From Apium graveolens (Eukaryota; Streptophyta; Magnoliopsida; Apiales; Apiaceae), in NCBI RefSeq assembly GCF_009905375.1, contig NC_133650.1, positions 299,521,957-299,585,956 of the forward strand: a stretch of 64,000 nucleotides of DNA, read 5' to 3'. The notes below the pieces were generated by a model. The model was given only the letters and a program-made list of their open reading frames with translations, was not told where the DNA came from and did not search any database. This document shows positions 44,501 through 56,728 of this stretch, in pieces (within the stretch, counting starts at the first letter, position 1; each line of letters starts with the position of its first letter). Made by a program: the position numbers and the translations under genes.

Positions 44501-46157
44501 AACACCTGTATTTCGGATTGCAATATGTTGTGTCAAGGTAAAGCACATTGACTCGTTGGTTTAAAAGAAGTGGGTATGTTTGCATCAACTTTGAAGCCCT
44601 AAAATCTCCTGTATGAAGGTAGCATTGACCACTTGGGAGATTAAAGTGAATTAGAGCTGCGCCCGGGCAGTGATTAGCCTCAAGCATCGTTACTTTAATT
44701 CCTTCAATGACATGCTCAACATCTAAGTCCAGAGTATGAATGAATCTGCCAATCTCAGAAAGAAAGAAAAGAATTATAGATTTTTTATTAAAAAACAATT
44801 AAGGACGATTGTGATTGACTGTCTGAGCAAGGAGATTATTGTAACATTACAAGAGTTGGTACAGGAAAAAGGATTCTTACGAGGGGTTAACATGCAGACA
44901 CGTTTCGATCAACCTAGCTGTGATGGGGGTGCAATAGATAGGTCCATGGGACCATGCCTTGCTCAAACCACCATAATGATCATAATGGAAATGAGTAAGG
45001 AAATAGGCAGAGCAATCTTTAACTTGACCATAGCGGAATGCATCAACAGTGAAGGGTGTTCCTAAAATATTGCAAAGACCCAATAAGATGTAATAAACAA
45101 GTAATCTTTTGCCTTCTCATTCAACCAAAAGAACACACAAAAAAAGTGAAATGAGTAGAGATTATTTATGCTAATGGATTTCTCATTTGTCTCCCACCGC
45201 TCGGCCAGTCATCTAAGCACTTGGACTTGTTGCGTGAAACCAACATTATATCTACAAAATCCTGATTTAAGGATGATAATTACATATTCTCAAATTTCAA
45301 TAAATGTTCCTAGCTCAATACAGGGCAAATTTTCTAAGTATCTACGTTTCATAGATTTTAGGACTTGGTTGCCTTCAAAGTGTCTAACACTAGACTCGCT
45401 TGTTTTGCTTAAAAGAAAACACACTCTTTCAGACAATTTTTAGACACTTGGAGATGTAAAAACCAAAGCCTGATCCTGTCGACTTGATAACAACATATAT
45501 ACTTATCACAATCCACATAACAGAAATAATCTCACCACCTCGAATACATTCACATGTTTCAATTCACAATATACAAAAGCACTACACATATATTTCAACA
45601 AAAGAAAACACCGTATTTAATTCGACCTGAAATCACATAAAGTCAGCAAATCATAATTCAACCAATACGCAATTACCAGGCATTTTCTTATAAAAGGGAC
45701 AACCACGCGGCTGCTGCTGCTGCTGCTGCTGCTTCTGATCTCGTTGTATCGGAAAATCATCCACCGATTTCTTCATCCTCTTATTCGAAACAATTGAAGT
45801 AGAAGCCTCGACATTAGTCTTAGACGGAAGTTTCCACAATTCAAACAAATTAGACTGTTTCAACCGCTTCTTTTCAAAATCATTTCCGCAACTCACATTA
45901 GTCTTAATAATACTAGTAGTAATTGTAGTAGTATTACTAGAACAAGAGCTCAAACAAGACCAATCCGTTCCGGACCTATAAAAATCGCCAGCAAAACTAT
46001 CTTCATTGTGATTATTGTTTGTAATTTGCAAATTTTGACAGGGCAATCCGTTGTCGTCTAATGAAATGATTGGATCATCATCTTCACATTCATTTTCGGA
46101 ATCTGAAATCCAATTTGAATCGTCGTTTGAGTATCCGGACGGCGTCGTTTTATCCAT
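41518..46157 (-). CDS. SNM1: DNA cross-link repair nuclease SNM1 (metallo-beta-lactamase/beta-CASP, 493 aa, 9 exons)
   Basis: A nuclear 5' exonuclease family acting in repair of interstrand cross-links and oxidative damage. Exons on the minus strand: 46157-45677, 45061-44881, 44745-44506, 44419-44275, 42488-42354, 42277-42211, 42114-42037, 41792-41740, 41619-41518. All introns are GT-AG and exons total 1482 nt, an exact multiple of three. The metal-binding HxHxDH motif reads HFHYDH (residues 184-189), after [12 protein letters not shown]; further signatures are [26 protein letters not shown] and, in the beta-CASP region, LAFRPTGWTFS and VPYSEHSSF. The N-terminal 150 residues are acidic and low in order, ending in a seven-Gln run. 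The frame extends upstream to 46253 only from TTG, so ATG 46157 is the start. Length is close to the Arabidopsis protein. Confidence 0.93.
45713..45736 (-). repeat. CAG microsatellite coding for glutamine in SNM1
   Basis: CTG repeats on the plus strand read CAG on the coding strand and encode the Gln run just before RGCPFYKK in exon 1. Such runs commonly vary in length between individuals. Confidence 0.8.
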
Positions 46158-46874
46158 GGAAATAGCTCGCCTTAGGTTGAGAGAGCTGATTGTGTTTGTT
46201 TCGCTGGTAAGCCAATTCGAATTATTTGTTCCTTTGTTACAAATACTGGTCAATCCCTTTTGTCTACGCGGACTCGTTTAAACCACTCGAAAACAAGAAG
46301 ACGTGGAGGGAAAATAATCAAATATGTTTAAATGCTTTTCTTTTCCTTTCCCCGCGTACATGATACATGTGCTAAATTCATAAATGTCAAATTTAAGAAA
46401 CAAAACAAAAAAAAATACCCCAAATCAATCACCTCACAATTAATGGGGTCAACACAATTACACAAGGGTCAGGAATTAGGGAAGATATTTGGGACACGAT
46501 GTCTGCTACTCTCCCTGTTTCATTAGAATCTATATTTGCGGGACGATAATGTTCTTGTAAAATATATGTAGATGAATTATTTTAAATATTTTTTAATAAA
46601 AGTTCAATGTTTAAATTTTAATATAAAAAAAAGAAAAATTTATAAATAATTACGGAAATATATTTTATATTTATCTTAAAATATGTGTCGAGTATTAAAA
46701 AGAAATATGTATAAAATTGAATGGGATAAAGGGGATATGTTTCAATGTATCCGCTTGCATTTTGGGTTATTTACAAGGAAGCCAAAAGATCAAACTGCCG
46801 TATTACTGATTAATGTGCTGATTTATAGCTTTCAGGTTAATTATGTGTTGTGTAATAAAAATAGGGGTTCATTT
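46158..46874. other. Upstream region of SNM1
   Basis: Presumed 5' UTR and promoter of the minus-strand SNM1 gene, AT-rich beyond about 46530. No clear TATA box or other gene was recognised. Confidence 0.4.
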
Positions 46875-47006
46875 GTTTTTTTTATCGTAGGTAACCCGCG
46901 ACAATTTCTGACTCAGGAGACATAATCATAAATTTTCCTCCCGTGGGATTCGAACCTGTGACCAAGAGGATAGTTATCCTCTCTTTAATCAACTGAGCCA
47001 ACCCTT
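46875..47006 (-). mobile_element. tRNA-derived SINE, short copy
   Basis: On the minus strand it starts AAGGGTTGGCTCAGTTGATT (RNA polymerase III A box) and has GGTTCGAATCC (B box), ending in ATCGT-type sequence and a poly(A) tail (T run at 46875-46883). It is the same family as the SINE at 49433-49657, but lacks about 80 bp near the 3' end. Confidence 0.75.
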
Positions 47007-47132
47007 CCTTTGTATTTAATGATAGGGTTATTGAGTTTCAAGTCCTCATAAAATGTATAATTATCTCTGTGTTGTATAGAATCAAGCCAGAAACGTAATT
47101 ATAGATTGAGGGTTAGAGCCATTTTATGTAGA

Positions 47133-47511
47133 TGTTGAGTTTATGGTTTAACCATGGCAGGGAAACTTGGTGGACACTCCTACTTAGATGGTAAGCATCG
47201 AGACGGTGGATTCTGGATCCTTTCTTGTTGGAGTTCGTTTCTATGTTGGATACGATGTTGGTGTCATGGTGGACCTCATTATCGGGTCTACTCGGCGGGC
47301 CTATCACGTAGCTGATTTTGGGCCATAGACGACACGACCCATCTCGGATCGTGGCCGTCATGGTCTACTCGGACTATGAAGACTATTATGAAGCCGCAAC
47401 CGTGACGACCTGTTTTGGGTCGTGGCATTCATGGGCTTTGACCAGTCAACTTTAGGACACAATTAACTCAACATTAATTATGTCTTTACGGATTACTTTC
47501 CATCCATACCA
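47133..47511 (-). repeat. Candidate 3' LTR of the Tat-like element
   Basis: On the minus strand a purine tract (AAAGTTGGGGGGCAAA, ending near 47512) is followed by TGGTATGGATGG, the possible LTR start, and the segment ends ACTCAACA at 47133. The partner LTR is outside the window, so the boundaries are unproven. Confidence 0.35.
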
Positions 47512-47997
47512 TTTGCCCCCCAACTTTCGGGAAAATTTTTCAAGTTTTCGTGGAAGTTATAATGGTCTAATCGCAACTCGCGGGTAGTTTCAACCCATAC
47601 TGGGTTCAGTTATATTATGAAGTGCAGAGCGACCTACACATTTATAGTGACTTATTCATTCTTGGTGATATTTCACTTTTTAGGCCTCTACGAGGCTAAC
47701 TGGATAATGTTTAATGCTAAATTGCCCTAATCGGGGCTATATGTTAGGCGTTGATCATATTTTAACCTTCTTCAAGGTTAATTATAGGGTGAAAACCATT
47801 ATCGAGCTCTAATCGGGGCTAATCGGCCCTAATCGGGGCTAACCGACCCTAATCAAGACTAATTTCTAGATAACAGCTGGTAATTAGGCTTAACGTAGCC
47901 AAATTTTGAGCTAAAGTACGCTAATTGGCCTTAATCGAGGTTAATTGGCCCTAATCGGGGCTAAAATTCCATCAAATTTTCATTAATCGGGCCTAAT
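47512..47997. repeat. Tat-like 3' region with CTAATCGGGGCTAAT repeats
   Basis: Short diverged repeats of CTAATCGGGGCTAAT and CTAATCGGCC fill about 47700-47997. No coding potential. The sequence continues after the copia insertion at 58382. Confidence 0.55.
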
Positions 47998-49904
47998 TGA
48001 AAGAGATGTGTCCTAAGTCCAATCTTGTATGAGGATTTAGGAATAACTTTTATGTAATCTGTTTTGATTTCATTGATATTAATAAAAGACATGTTTTGTT
48101 TTTATTGCGGGCTCTATCTATTTTAAGTGTTTAAATAAGATATACCACAGTTTAGAGTAAAGCTTTTTATGGATTATGATGAGATCATAACAATGAGACC
48201 TAAAAGATGATAACTCTAAACTTAAATAGTTCCTGGTCGTAAGATTACTAACTGGTAATTAATAATCCGCAAAGATCGGTACATACTATGTTTGCTTCAT
48301 TATGAAGGTTGTCTGTTCTCATAGACATTTGTGTGGTGACACTAAAGCTAGTATGTAGGTGTTTGTTATATAATAAGTTCACTGAACATGACTCACACAG
48401 CTGAACAACTGATGGAGTTCACTCATGTGTCAGTAGTTGTTCATATAGTGATAGTTGTATAAGTATCCTTAGACTTGAGGTCATCATAGTCATCTTGTGT
48501 ACACTGAACTATGCTTTGGTTTAGTTTTTAGTCTCCAGGGACAATTATAAGGGCTCTACTGGGTATAGAAATTTGTACACGAAAATAGTGTATGATCAAT
48601 AAAGGATCTACCCCTTCCAGTGAAGGAAGCGAATGTTCAATGCTGATCCACTTATGTTAGTTCAGGAATCTCTGACCAGAGTGAATGAAATTAGAAAGGA
48701 GTTTCTAATTTACATTAAATATAACTAAGCATAGTGAATGGGAAAGCAAATGATTAAATAAGATAGGCCTGACACAAGTTACATGCCTTGTATTTAATCG
48801 TGACATTGCAGGGTAGAAGGAATTGATTGTACGGTAACTATTCACTGAATAGGTTCTTGGTATTCTAAGCAGTGAATTCGTATTATCCGGATAGTCGCGA
48901 TATGCTGAAAAGTATCCCTCACGATGTAGAATAAATATGATTAATTAATTAATCATATTTAATGAATTACAGAATTTATATAAATAATGATAAAATAATT
49001 TTATTATTATTTATTTTTACTACCGGCTTAATATTGAACCTACAGGTTCACACCATAAAAGAGATTGATTTAATGGTGGAGGAATTAATTAATAATGGCT
49101 GGTGATTATTTATTTGTGAAATAATTAATTAGCAAATTTAATAATTGATTAAATGAGATTTAATTAATTATAAATTAATTAAGAAAAGTTCTTAATATTA
49201 TTAATTAAGAATTTAATTTTGGAAATTAAATCAAGTGAGAGAATTATTTCTAAAGTGTTTAGAAAAATGATTAATAATTAAAAGGTGTTTTAATTATTAG
49301 TTAATAGGTTAATAAGAATAAAGGGTTAATAATAATAATATTTTATGGGAAAATTTTCAGCTGAAAATTTTGTCTATAAATATACTATTATAAACCCTTA
49401 TTTTGCCTCAACCTAAAAAATTGAAGAAAACCAGCCCGCAAGGGTTGGCTCAGTTGGTTAAAGAGAGGGAAATTATCCTCTTGGTCGCAGGTTCGAATCC
49501 CCCGAGAGGAGAATTTATGATTATGCCTCCTGAGTCAGAGTCTGTCGCTTAAATGCGATTTACCTTGGTTCATGTGGTTTGCAGGCTATTGCGTGAGCCC
49601 GTAGGGTTTGCCCAGTGCGCACGCGAAGGGTAGCGGTTTCGGGTTACCTACGATAAAAAAAAATTGAAGAAAACCCTAATTCTCCCACCCCTTCCTCCTC
49701 CATCACATTGATGTCTTGGTGGATACCGGTGGAGTGCTTCACACTTGAGGAGCAGCTGCTAGGGATCTCCGTTCGTCGTTCTTGGATCGCTTTTAAAGGT
49801 TAGAAACGATCTCATATGTTTTAATCACGATTTGAATGCGTTTATTTGGGTTTTATATCAAGAAAATTGTTTTACCATGCTTCCGTGATGTATAAAATCC
49901 TACA
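47998..49904 (+). repeat. 5' LTR of the Angela-like element
   Basis: 1907 bp, TGAAAGAGATGTG...AAATCCTACA. It contains the SINE at 49433-49657. Otherwise it closely follows the 3' LTR with scattered differences, so the insertion is clearly older than the SIRE-like one. Confidence 0.93.
49433..49657 (+). mobile_element. tRNA-derived SINE inside the 5' LTR
   Basis: The body begins AGCCCGCAAGGG. It has an A box (TGGCTCAGTTGG), a B box (GGTTCGAATCC), a non-tRNA 3' part ending GGGTTACCTACGAT and a short A run. The 18-bp duplication AAAAAATTGAAGAAAACC lies at 49415-49432 and 49658-49675. The 3' LTR has the empty site (about 58132-58153), which proves insertion after integration of the copia element. 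Confidence 0.93.
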
Positions 49905-49905
49905 A

Positions 49906-49917
49906 TGGTATCAGAGC
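49906..49917 (+). other. tRNA-iMet primer-binding site of the Angela-like element
   Basis: TGGTATCAGAGC begins one base after the 5' LTR. Confidence 0.93.
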
Positions 49918-50330
49918 ATAGGCTGTATGCATATAGATCTGTGGTAAAAATTTCAGAATTTTATGATATTGTATGAATTTATTATGATTTTTGCAAGTTA
50001 TATTATGGATTAATTATGACTGATTATAAATTGTTTCTCAGAATTATTTTGACTGTAGATATGGGTTCTACAAGTGTTGTAGATCTTCTGGGTATTTTTT
50101 TCATAATTTTCTGATGTGTGGATTAATTATTATAATTTTTTGAAGTTGTTTTAATTAAATTCGTAATTAAATATATATATATATAATCTTTTAGTATATA
50201 TATATATATATATATGTAAAGTATGCTGCTGGATAAAGAAAAATTCAGCCGACTGATGTTCTGGGCTGTACTGATGGCACGACATTCGGTGTAAGCAAAG
50301 GCGGCGGCGGCTGATCAATAAAAAAAAGGG

Positions 50331-50476
50331 GGTGTCACGCATTCTGGGAATGCGTTACACCCTGTGGCGCATTCATGGAATGCGTTACACCTTTTAATGA
50401 CTTAAAAGGGTTGTAACGCATTACCGGAATGCGTTACGGGGCTTGTAACGCGTTCCTGTAATGCGTTACAACCCAT
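50331..50476 (+). repeat. Four tandem palindromes in the leader of the Angela-like element
   Basis: Four successive units of the form TAACGCATTNNNGGAATGCGTTA occur at about 50334-50361, 50363-50391, 50411-50438 and 50443-50471. Each can fold on itself, and each can pair with any other. They lie between the primer site and gag. Confidence 0.75.
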
Positions 50477-51224
50477 CTTTTATTTTTAAAAATTGTTTTC
50501 TGGGAGTTTCGTAACTCCGTTTTGGGCGTGTAATATGTCGTTGGATTCGTTTTTCCGAGACGGATCTAATGGAGTAGTCAAATATTTTTTATATAAAATT
50601 TTTGAACTGTTTATATTCCTGAAAGTGTTTTAAAGCATGTTTTAATTGTTTTAATTGCATTTAAATGCTATAATAAATTTATACATCATTATATCAATGT
50701 ATGATATGACAATGGCTTGTATGCTTACTTGTTTATTTATTTTTATATATGAGATATATGCCTATGTTTACCATGCGATGATAGATTTAGGTGAACTTAA
50801 ATCAATATAAGGCGTGCTCTAGAAAATCTAGAATAGGAATCGTTTCTTGCCTTAACAATAATATTATGAATACAATCATGAGATTCTTGTGTTTATGAAA
50901 CACATAATTAAATATGAATTTTCAATATTGAGAGAAAAGATGATTCTGTCAAAAGCAGATTTCTATCTATAAGAAATGGGTATTAACTGACACATCTTGA
51001 CAATGCTCCCCCCGATCTGGGAATCATCTGATTATCGATTATTGATTTGAAATATTTAATTTAAAAGGAAGAATCTCTTTATAATATGATTATGATTATA
51101 ACGTAATATAACCCCTCTAAAATTAAATAATATCAAGTAGTAATTGGCCAATGACACAACGGGCTTGTGTCGGTCAAAGTTTTCCAACATGGTAGAAAGT
51201 AGGTCTTATTTTTGAATCATTGTC

Positions 51225-51530
51225 ATTTCGTGCTACAGCCGAGAGCTTTGATTTCGAAATAAGTAATACTTGTCTATTACATAGAGATGTGTGCATTGAA
51301 TTAGAATCTAAAGGTCGTTACGTGCTGCAGCCGTGGGTCGTTGGAGACTGATTCAATTGTACGAAATGTTGGGTTAGACTTGACTTAGAATATTGAGTTA
51401 GTCGTGCTACAACCGTGACTCAATTATTCAAGAGGCTAAAGTTTTATTAGGGAATAATATAAGATGTAATTGACAAGAGTTGTCTGCCTATTGAACATCA
51501 CATGATGTTTTGTGCTACAACCGAGGTTGT
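51225..51530 (+). repeat. Four-fold CGTGCTACAACCG repeat in the leader of the Angela-like element
   Basis: TCGTGCTACAGCCGAGAG (51228), ACGTGCTGCAGCCGTGGG (about 51319), TCGTGCTACAACCGTGAC (about 51402) and TTGTGCTACAACCGAGGT (about 51510) recur about every 80-110 bp. It is non-coding and just upstream of gag. Confidence 0.6.
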
Positions 51531-51724
51531 GTGATGGAATGTAGGATCCATATTCCCACTAGCATTATGAATGCTTAATTTTCACTTGGGGGTTGTATAA
51601 ATTAGATAAACTAGTGGGAGCCACTTATGAATAAAGACCCGATTCATATAGTGTTTTGAAATGAAATTGAATATTTGCTAAGTGTTGTTATGTGTTCATC
51701 ATTTACAGATTTACTATATACGTT

Positions 51725-54700
51725 ATGTCTTCTGCACTATCACTCCGGAGTATACTAGATGCTCACAAGTTGACTGGTCCTAGTTTTGCTGACTGGCTTC
51801 GAAACTTGAGAATTGTTCTCAGGGTTGAGAAGCTGGAATATGTGTTTGACTCACCTAAGCCTACTGAACCTGCTAGCGATGCACATAATGATGAACATGT
51901 TGTGTATCGTAAATGGATAGATGATGCAAATGTTGCTCAATGCATCATGCTAGCTTCCATGAACATTGAGCTACAGAAGCAACATGAGCATATGGATGCT
52001 CACACTATCCTTATGCATCTACAAGAGTTGTATGATGTGGCAGGGAGGACAGCTTGATATGAGATATCGAATGAGTTGTTCGGTTGTAGGATGTCTGAGG
52101 GATCATCTGTGAATGACCATGTACTTAAGATGATCAATTTGATTGAACGTCTTGGACAACTTGGTTTTGCCATGGATGGGGAGCTGAGCCAAGACTTGGT
52201 CTTGCAATTACTTCTGAGTTCGTTCTCGCAGTTTGTTGTAAACTTTCACATGAATAAGCTGGATGTCAGCCTGCCTGAACTCCACAACATGTTGAAGACT
52301 GCGGAATCGAATTTTCCCCCCTAAGAAGAGTGCAGTTCTTCTAATTGGTGAAGGTTCCAATCCTAAGAAAAGGAAGAAGAACCCTTCCAAGAAGAAGAAA
52401 GTAGGTGAAAAAAAGCCGGTTCCACCAAAAGCTGAAGACCCCAAGAGCAAAGCTGTTTGCTTTCACTGTAACAAGGTGGGGCACTTGAAGAGGAACTGCA
52501 AGGTTTACCTTGCAGAATTGAAGAAGAAGAAGGGTAGTGAGACTACCGCTTCTGATTCAGGTATGTTCATGATCGAAGTTAATATGTCACTAAGTCAAAT
52601 TTCTACTTGGGTATTAGATACCGTCTGTGGTTCTCATATTTGCAATTTGTTGCAGGGACTAAAGGGAATTAGGACTCTTGAAGAAGATGATGTGATTCTA
52701 TGTATGGGCAATGGAGCAAGGGTTGCCGCCATATCTGTAGGATCATTTAGTTTACATATGCCTACGGGCAAGACTATTATTTTGAATAATTGTTATTACG
52801 TTCCCTCTATTATGAGGAATATTGTTTCTATTCTTATGTTGGATTTGGATGGTTTTTCATTTATTATTAAGAATAATGAATGTTCTATTCTTAGAGATAA
52901 TGTTCTTTATGGACGTGGTACTTTAAATAATGGTCTGTATGTATGTGACGTAGAGCATAATTTACTTCAGATTGAACAAACTAATAAAAGAAAAAGGGAT
53001 GATGAAAATCTCACTTTCTTGTGGCACTGCAGACTTGGTCATATTAGTGAAAATAGACCGCGGACATTACATAAGGAAGGGTTACTTGACCCCTTTGATT
53101 TTGAATCATATCCTACATGCGAGTCTTGTCTATTGGGTAAAATGACCAAATCTCCATTTAGTGGACATGGAGAGAGGGCTGCAGATTTGCTAGGATTGGT
53201 ACACACAGATGTATATGGACCAATGTAAACGCAAGCCATGAGTGGATTTTCATACTTCATTACTTTCATAGATGATCGATCTAGATTCGGATATGTGTAT
53301 TTGATGAAACACAAGTCTGAAGCCTTTGAAAAGTTCAAAGAATATAAGCATGAAGTGGAGAAACAAACCAAACATAGTATTATAACTCTTCGATCAGATC
53401 GAGGTGGTGAATACTTGAATGAAGAGTTTCTAGATTATCTCAAAGAAAATGGTATAGTCTCCCAGTGGAATCCTCCATATACTCCACAGTTGAATGGGGT
53501 ATCTGAAAGGAGAAATCGAACTTTGTTAGACATGGTTCGGTCCATGATGAGTTATGCGAATCTTCCAGTATTCCTATGGGGTTATGCATTGGAAACCTCG
53601 GCATATTTACTAAATAAGGTGCCTTCCAAATCTGTTCCTCAAACTCCATATGAGATATGGAAAGAAAGGAAACCGAGTCTTAAACACGTTAAGATTTGGG
53701 GATGTCCAGCTTATGTCAAGAAAGTTGACCCAGATAAGCTGGAATCTTGATCCGTAAAATGTAATTTTGTGGGATACCCTAAAGAGACTTTAGGGTATTA
53801 CTTTTACACCGATCATAGGGTGTTTGTCTCCAGACATGCTACCTTCTTGGAAAAGCAGTTTATCCTTGAAGGAAGCAGTGAGAGCAAAATTGAACTTGAT
53901 GAAGTTCAAGAAACACAAACTACTACGGATCAAGTGGAAACACCTGTTCAGACTGAACAACCTTCTGTGGAATAGCCCATTCGTAGGTCAGGGAGAGTGT
54001 CTCGCCAACCTGAGAGGTATTATGGCCTTGTCATTGAGAATGACAATGAGTTGTCAATCATTGATGATGACGACCCTGTGACCTATAATGAGGCTATGAT
54101 TAGTGTTGACTCAGATAAATGGCATAGGGCCATGAAATCCGAAATGGAATCTATGTATACCAACCAAGTATGGACTCTGGTTGAGGCGCCTGAAGGTGTT
54201 AATCCTATTGGGTGCAAGTGGGTATACAAAAGATAGATTGGAGCAGATGGCCAGGTGGAGACCTATAAAGCCAAGCTCGTGGCAAAAGGATTCAAACAAA
54301 GGCAAGGGATTGACTTTGATGAAACTTTTTCTCCTGTAGCCCTGTCAAAATCAATTCGGATTTTGCTTGCGATTGCTGCTTACTACGACTATGAGATATG
54401 GCAAATGGACGTGAAAATGGCCTTCCTCAATGGGGAACTTGAAGAGGAAGTGTATATGACACAACCAGAGGGTTTTTTTCCCAAGGGAAATGAACACCTA
54501 GTGTGTAAGCTGCTGCGAACCATATATGGTTTAAGGCAAGCTTCTCATAGATGGAACATCCGTTTTGATGAGACAATCAAAGAGTTTGGTTTTATCAAAA
54601 ATATAGATGAACCATCTGTCTATAAGAAGGTTAGTGGGAGCGCGGTAACATTTCTTGTATTGTATGTGGATGACATACTTCTTATAGGAAATGATATACC

Positions 54701-55562
54701 GATGCTGGAATCAGTCAAAGTATGGCTATCGAAGAACTTCACCATGAAGGACTTCGGAGAAGCATCCTACATTCTCGGTATGAAGATCTATAGAGATAGA
54801 TCTAGAAGAATGATAGGTCTTACCCAGGGTACATACATCCAGAAAGTTCTTAAAAGGTTTAGCATGGAAAACTCCAAAAGAGGTCTCATACCGATGAGCC
54901 ATGGAGTGTCCCTTTCCGAAAAGATGTCTCCTAAGACATCTGAGGAAAGAGAGCGTATGAGTAAGATTCCTTATGCTTCAGCAATAGGATCTATCATGTA
55001 CGCGATATTGTATACTAGGGTTGATGTTGCTTATTCAATTAGTGTGGCGAGCAGATATCAGTCTAATCCAGGTGAAGACCACTGGAAAGCAGTGAAGAAC
55101 ATCCTTAAGTACTTGCGAAGAACTAAGGACATTTTTCTTGTTTTTGGTGGTGAATTCTGAGTTGAAAATAGAGGGTTATACTGACTCTAGTTTTCAATCA
55201 GAAAGTGATAGCAAATCCATGTCAGGGTACGTGTTTACTCTGAATGGTGGTGCGATTAGTTGGAAGAGTTTCAAACAGTCTACAACGGATGACTCCACAG
55301 CGGAAGCAGAATATATAGCTGCAAGTGAGGCTGCAAAAGAAGCCGTTTGGATGAGGAAATTTGTTTCTGAGTTGGGAGTTGTTCCTAGCGTTGAAGAGCC
55401 TATTGTGTTGTATTGTGATAACAACGCAGTAATAGTACAAGCCAAGGAACCTAGGTCTCATATAAATTCCAAACATGTCCTGCGACGCTTTTATCTTATT
55501 AGGGAGATTGTTGAAAGAGGAGATGTCAACGTCGAGAGAGTTGACACACATAACAACATAGC
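51725..55562 (+). pseudogene. Angela-like gag-pol pseudogene
   Basis: From ATG 51725 the gag core (SLRSILDAHKLTGPSFADW) runs to an in-frame TGA (52055). A frameshift at a C run near 52318 follows, then a CCHC knuckle (CFHCNKVGHLKRNC), a protease where the expected D-T-G reads LDTVCGS, pre-integrase (LWHCRLGHI...CESCLLGK), integrase ([28 protein letters not shown]), reverse transcriptase ([36 protein letters not shown]) and most of RNase H ([11 protein letters not shown]). Further stops lie near 53226, 53748, 53973 and 54234, and a frameshift near 55150. The gene ends at the nested solo LTR and resumes for about 90 bp at 56627. Confidence 0.9.
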
Positions 55563-56621
55563 TGTTATTCCTAATGAACTAACAATGAGATTTACAGAAG
55601 GGGGGTTGAATGTAAATCTCAAAACTTTTTCAAGTTTTGAGCAGTTTCAAAGGCTATGTGTTTAAGATAAATAAGTGTATGAATTGCTTTAAGCTAATAC
55701 TGACAGATATATATTCAAACACTAATGTAAAGAACACAACAGACCTTAAAAACTTTTCTGGTGGATTGTTGTTCCACCAGAGATGGTATTTCAGAAAATC
55801 TGTGATTCAAGAAGTTGATCACAGCTGCGTCCTAGTACAAACTAGATAATTTTTCTCTCAAGATTTTTCTAAACAGCTCTGGAAAAATTCTGTCCTAATT
55901 ACTAGCTGCTACTTGGTTTATATATCACCAAGTTTACAAGTGAAGACAAAGATAAAAAGTACAATAATAAAATAAGTTCTCCACTTGTTTCTTCTCCATT
56001 TTACTCCAGTGCATTGTTGACTATTGCCTCTTTATACTAGAGTAGAACGGCTGCTTTTTCTGATGTTCCTGAAATAGGCTACCACATCTCAGTTGTCTCT
56101 GTCAACCCATGTGCCTCTGTTTGTAGGTACAACTACCACTTGTCAACTGCTATTTAACAGAACATCCGTTGAAGCCTTCATCCGTTGATGGCTTTATCCG
56201 TTGATGTGTTAGCAGTTGAAGCTCTATCCGTTGATGCACTCATCCGTTGAAGGAAGTTATCCGTTGAAGCTTTAGAGACATCCGTTGAAGCTTTGTTTCT
56301 CATCCGTTGAAGGTCTTTAAGTTATCCGTTGACACCATTTCATTTATACAAAATTACAAGGCATGCAATACTTACAATTGGCCTTCCTATCTGCATATCC
56401 TCTAGTAGTCAACATGACTTATAATTTCCCTCAACATTTAAGAATTTATATCTCAAATTCAGAGACTGAAATGTGCTACAACACTAGACTTATTTCTAAG
56501 TAAAGCTACACCATCAACGGATAGCCAAAATGGTCTTATCCGTTGAGGCTACAAACACTAGATTTCTACTTAAGTGTTTTGTTAAACATATCATCAAACT
56601 AATGCACATATATTCCTAACA
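55563..56621 (-). mobile_element. Solo LTR of the SIRE-like family, reverse orientation
   Basis: 1059 bp, the reverse complement of the 1644-2722 LTR family with scattered differences, from TGTTATTCCT to ATTCCTAACA on the plus strand, flanked by ATAGC (55558-55562 and 56622-56626). It keeps nine exact ATCCGTTGA in an array (56164-56332) with nearly the same spacing as the intact element, one decayed site near 56211, and the outlying pair at 56514 and 56538. Confidence 0.95.
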
Positions 56622-56728
56622 ATAGCAGGCCCTTTAACAAAGCCACTTTCTCAAAGTCACTTTGATCGTCATAAAGACAAGATGGGTATTAGATACCAGA
56701 GTGATTGGCTTTAGTACAAGTGGGAGAT

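Noticed and set aside
46158..46253. 32-residue N-terminal extension of SNM1
   Set aside because: The frame begins at TTG (plus-strand CAA at 46251-46253), not ATG.
49441..49500. Functional tRNA gene
   Set aside because: It has A and B boxes but no proper acceptor stem, and lies within a SINE flanked by an 18-bp duplication.
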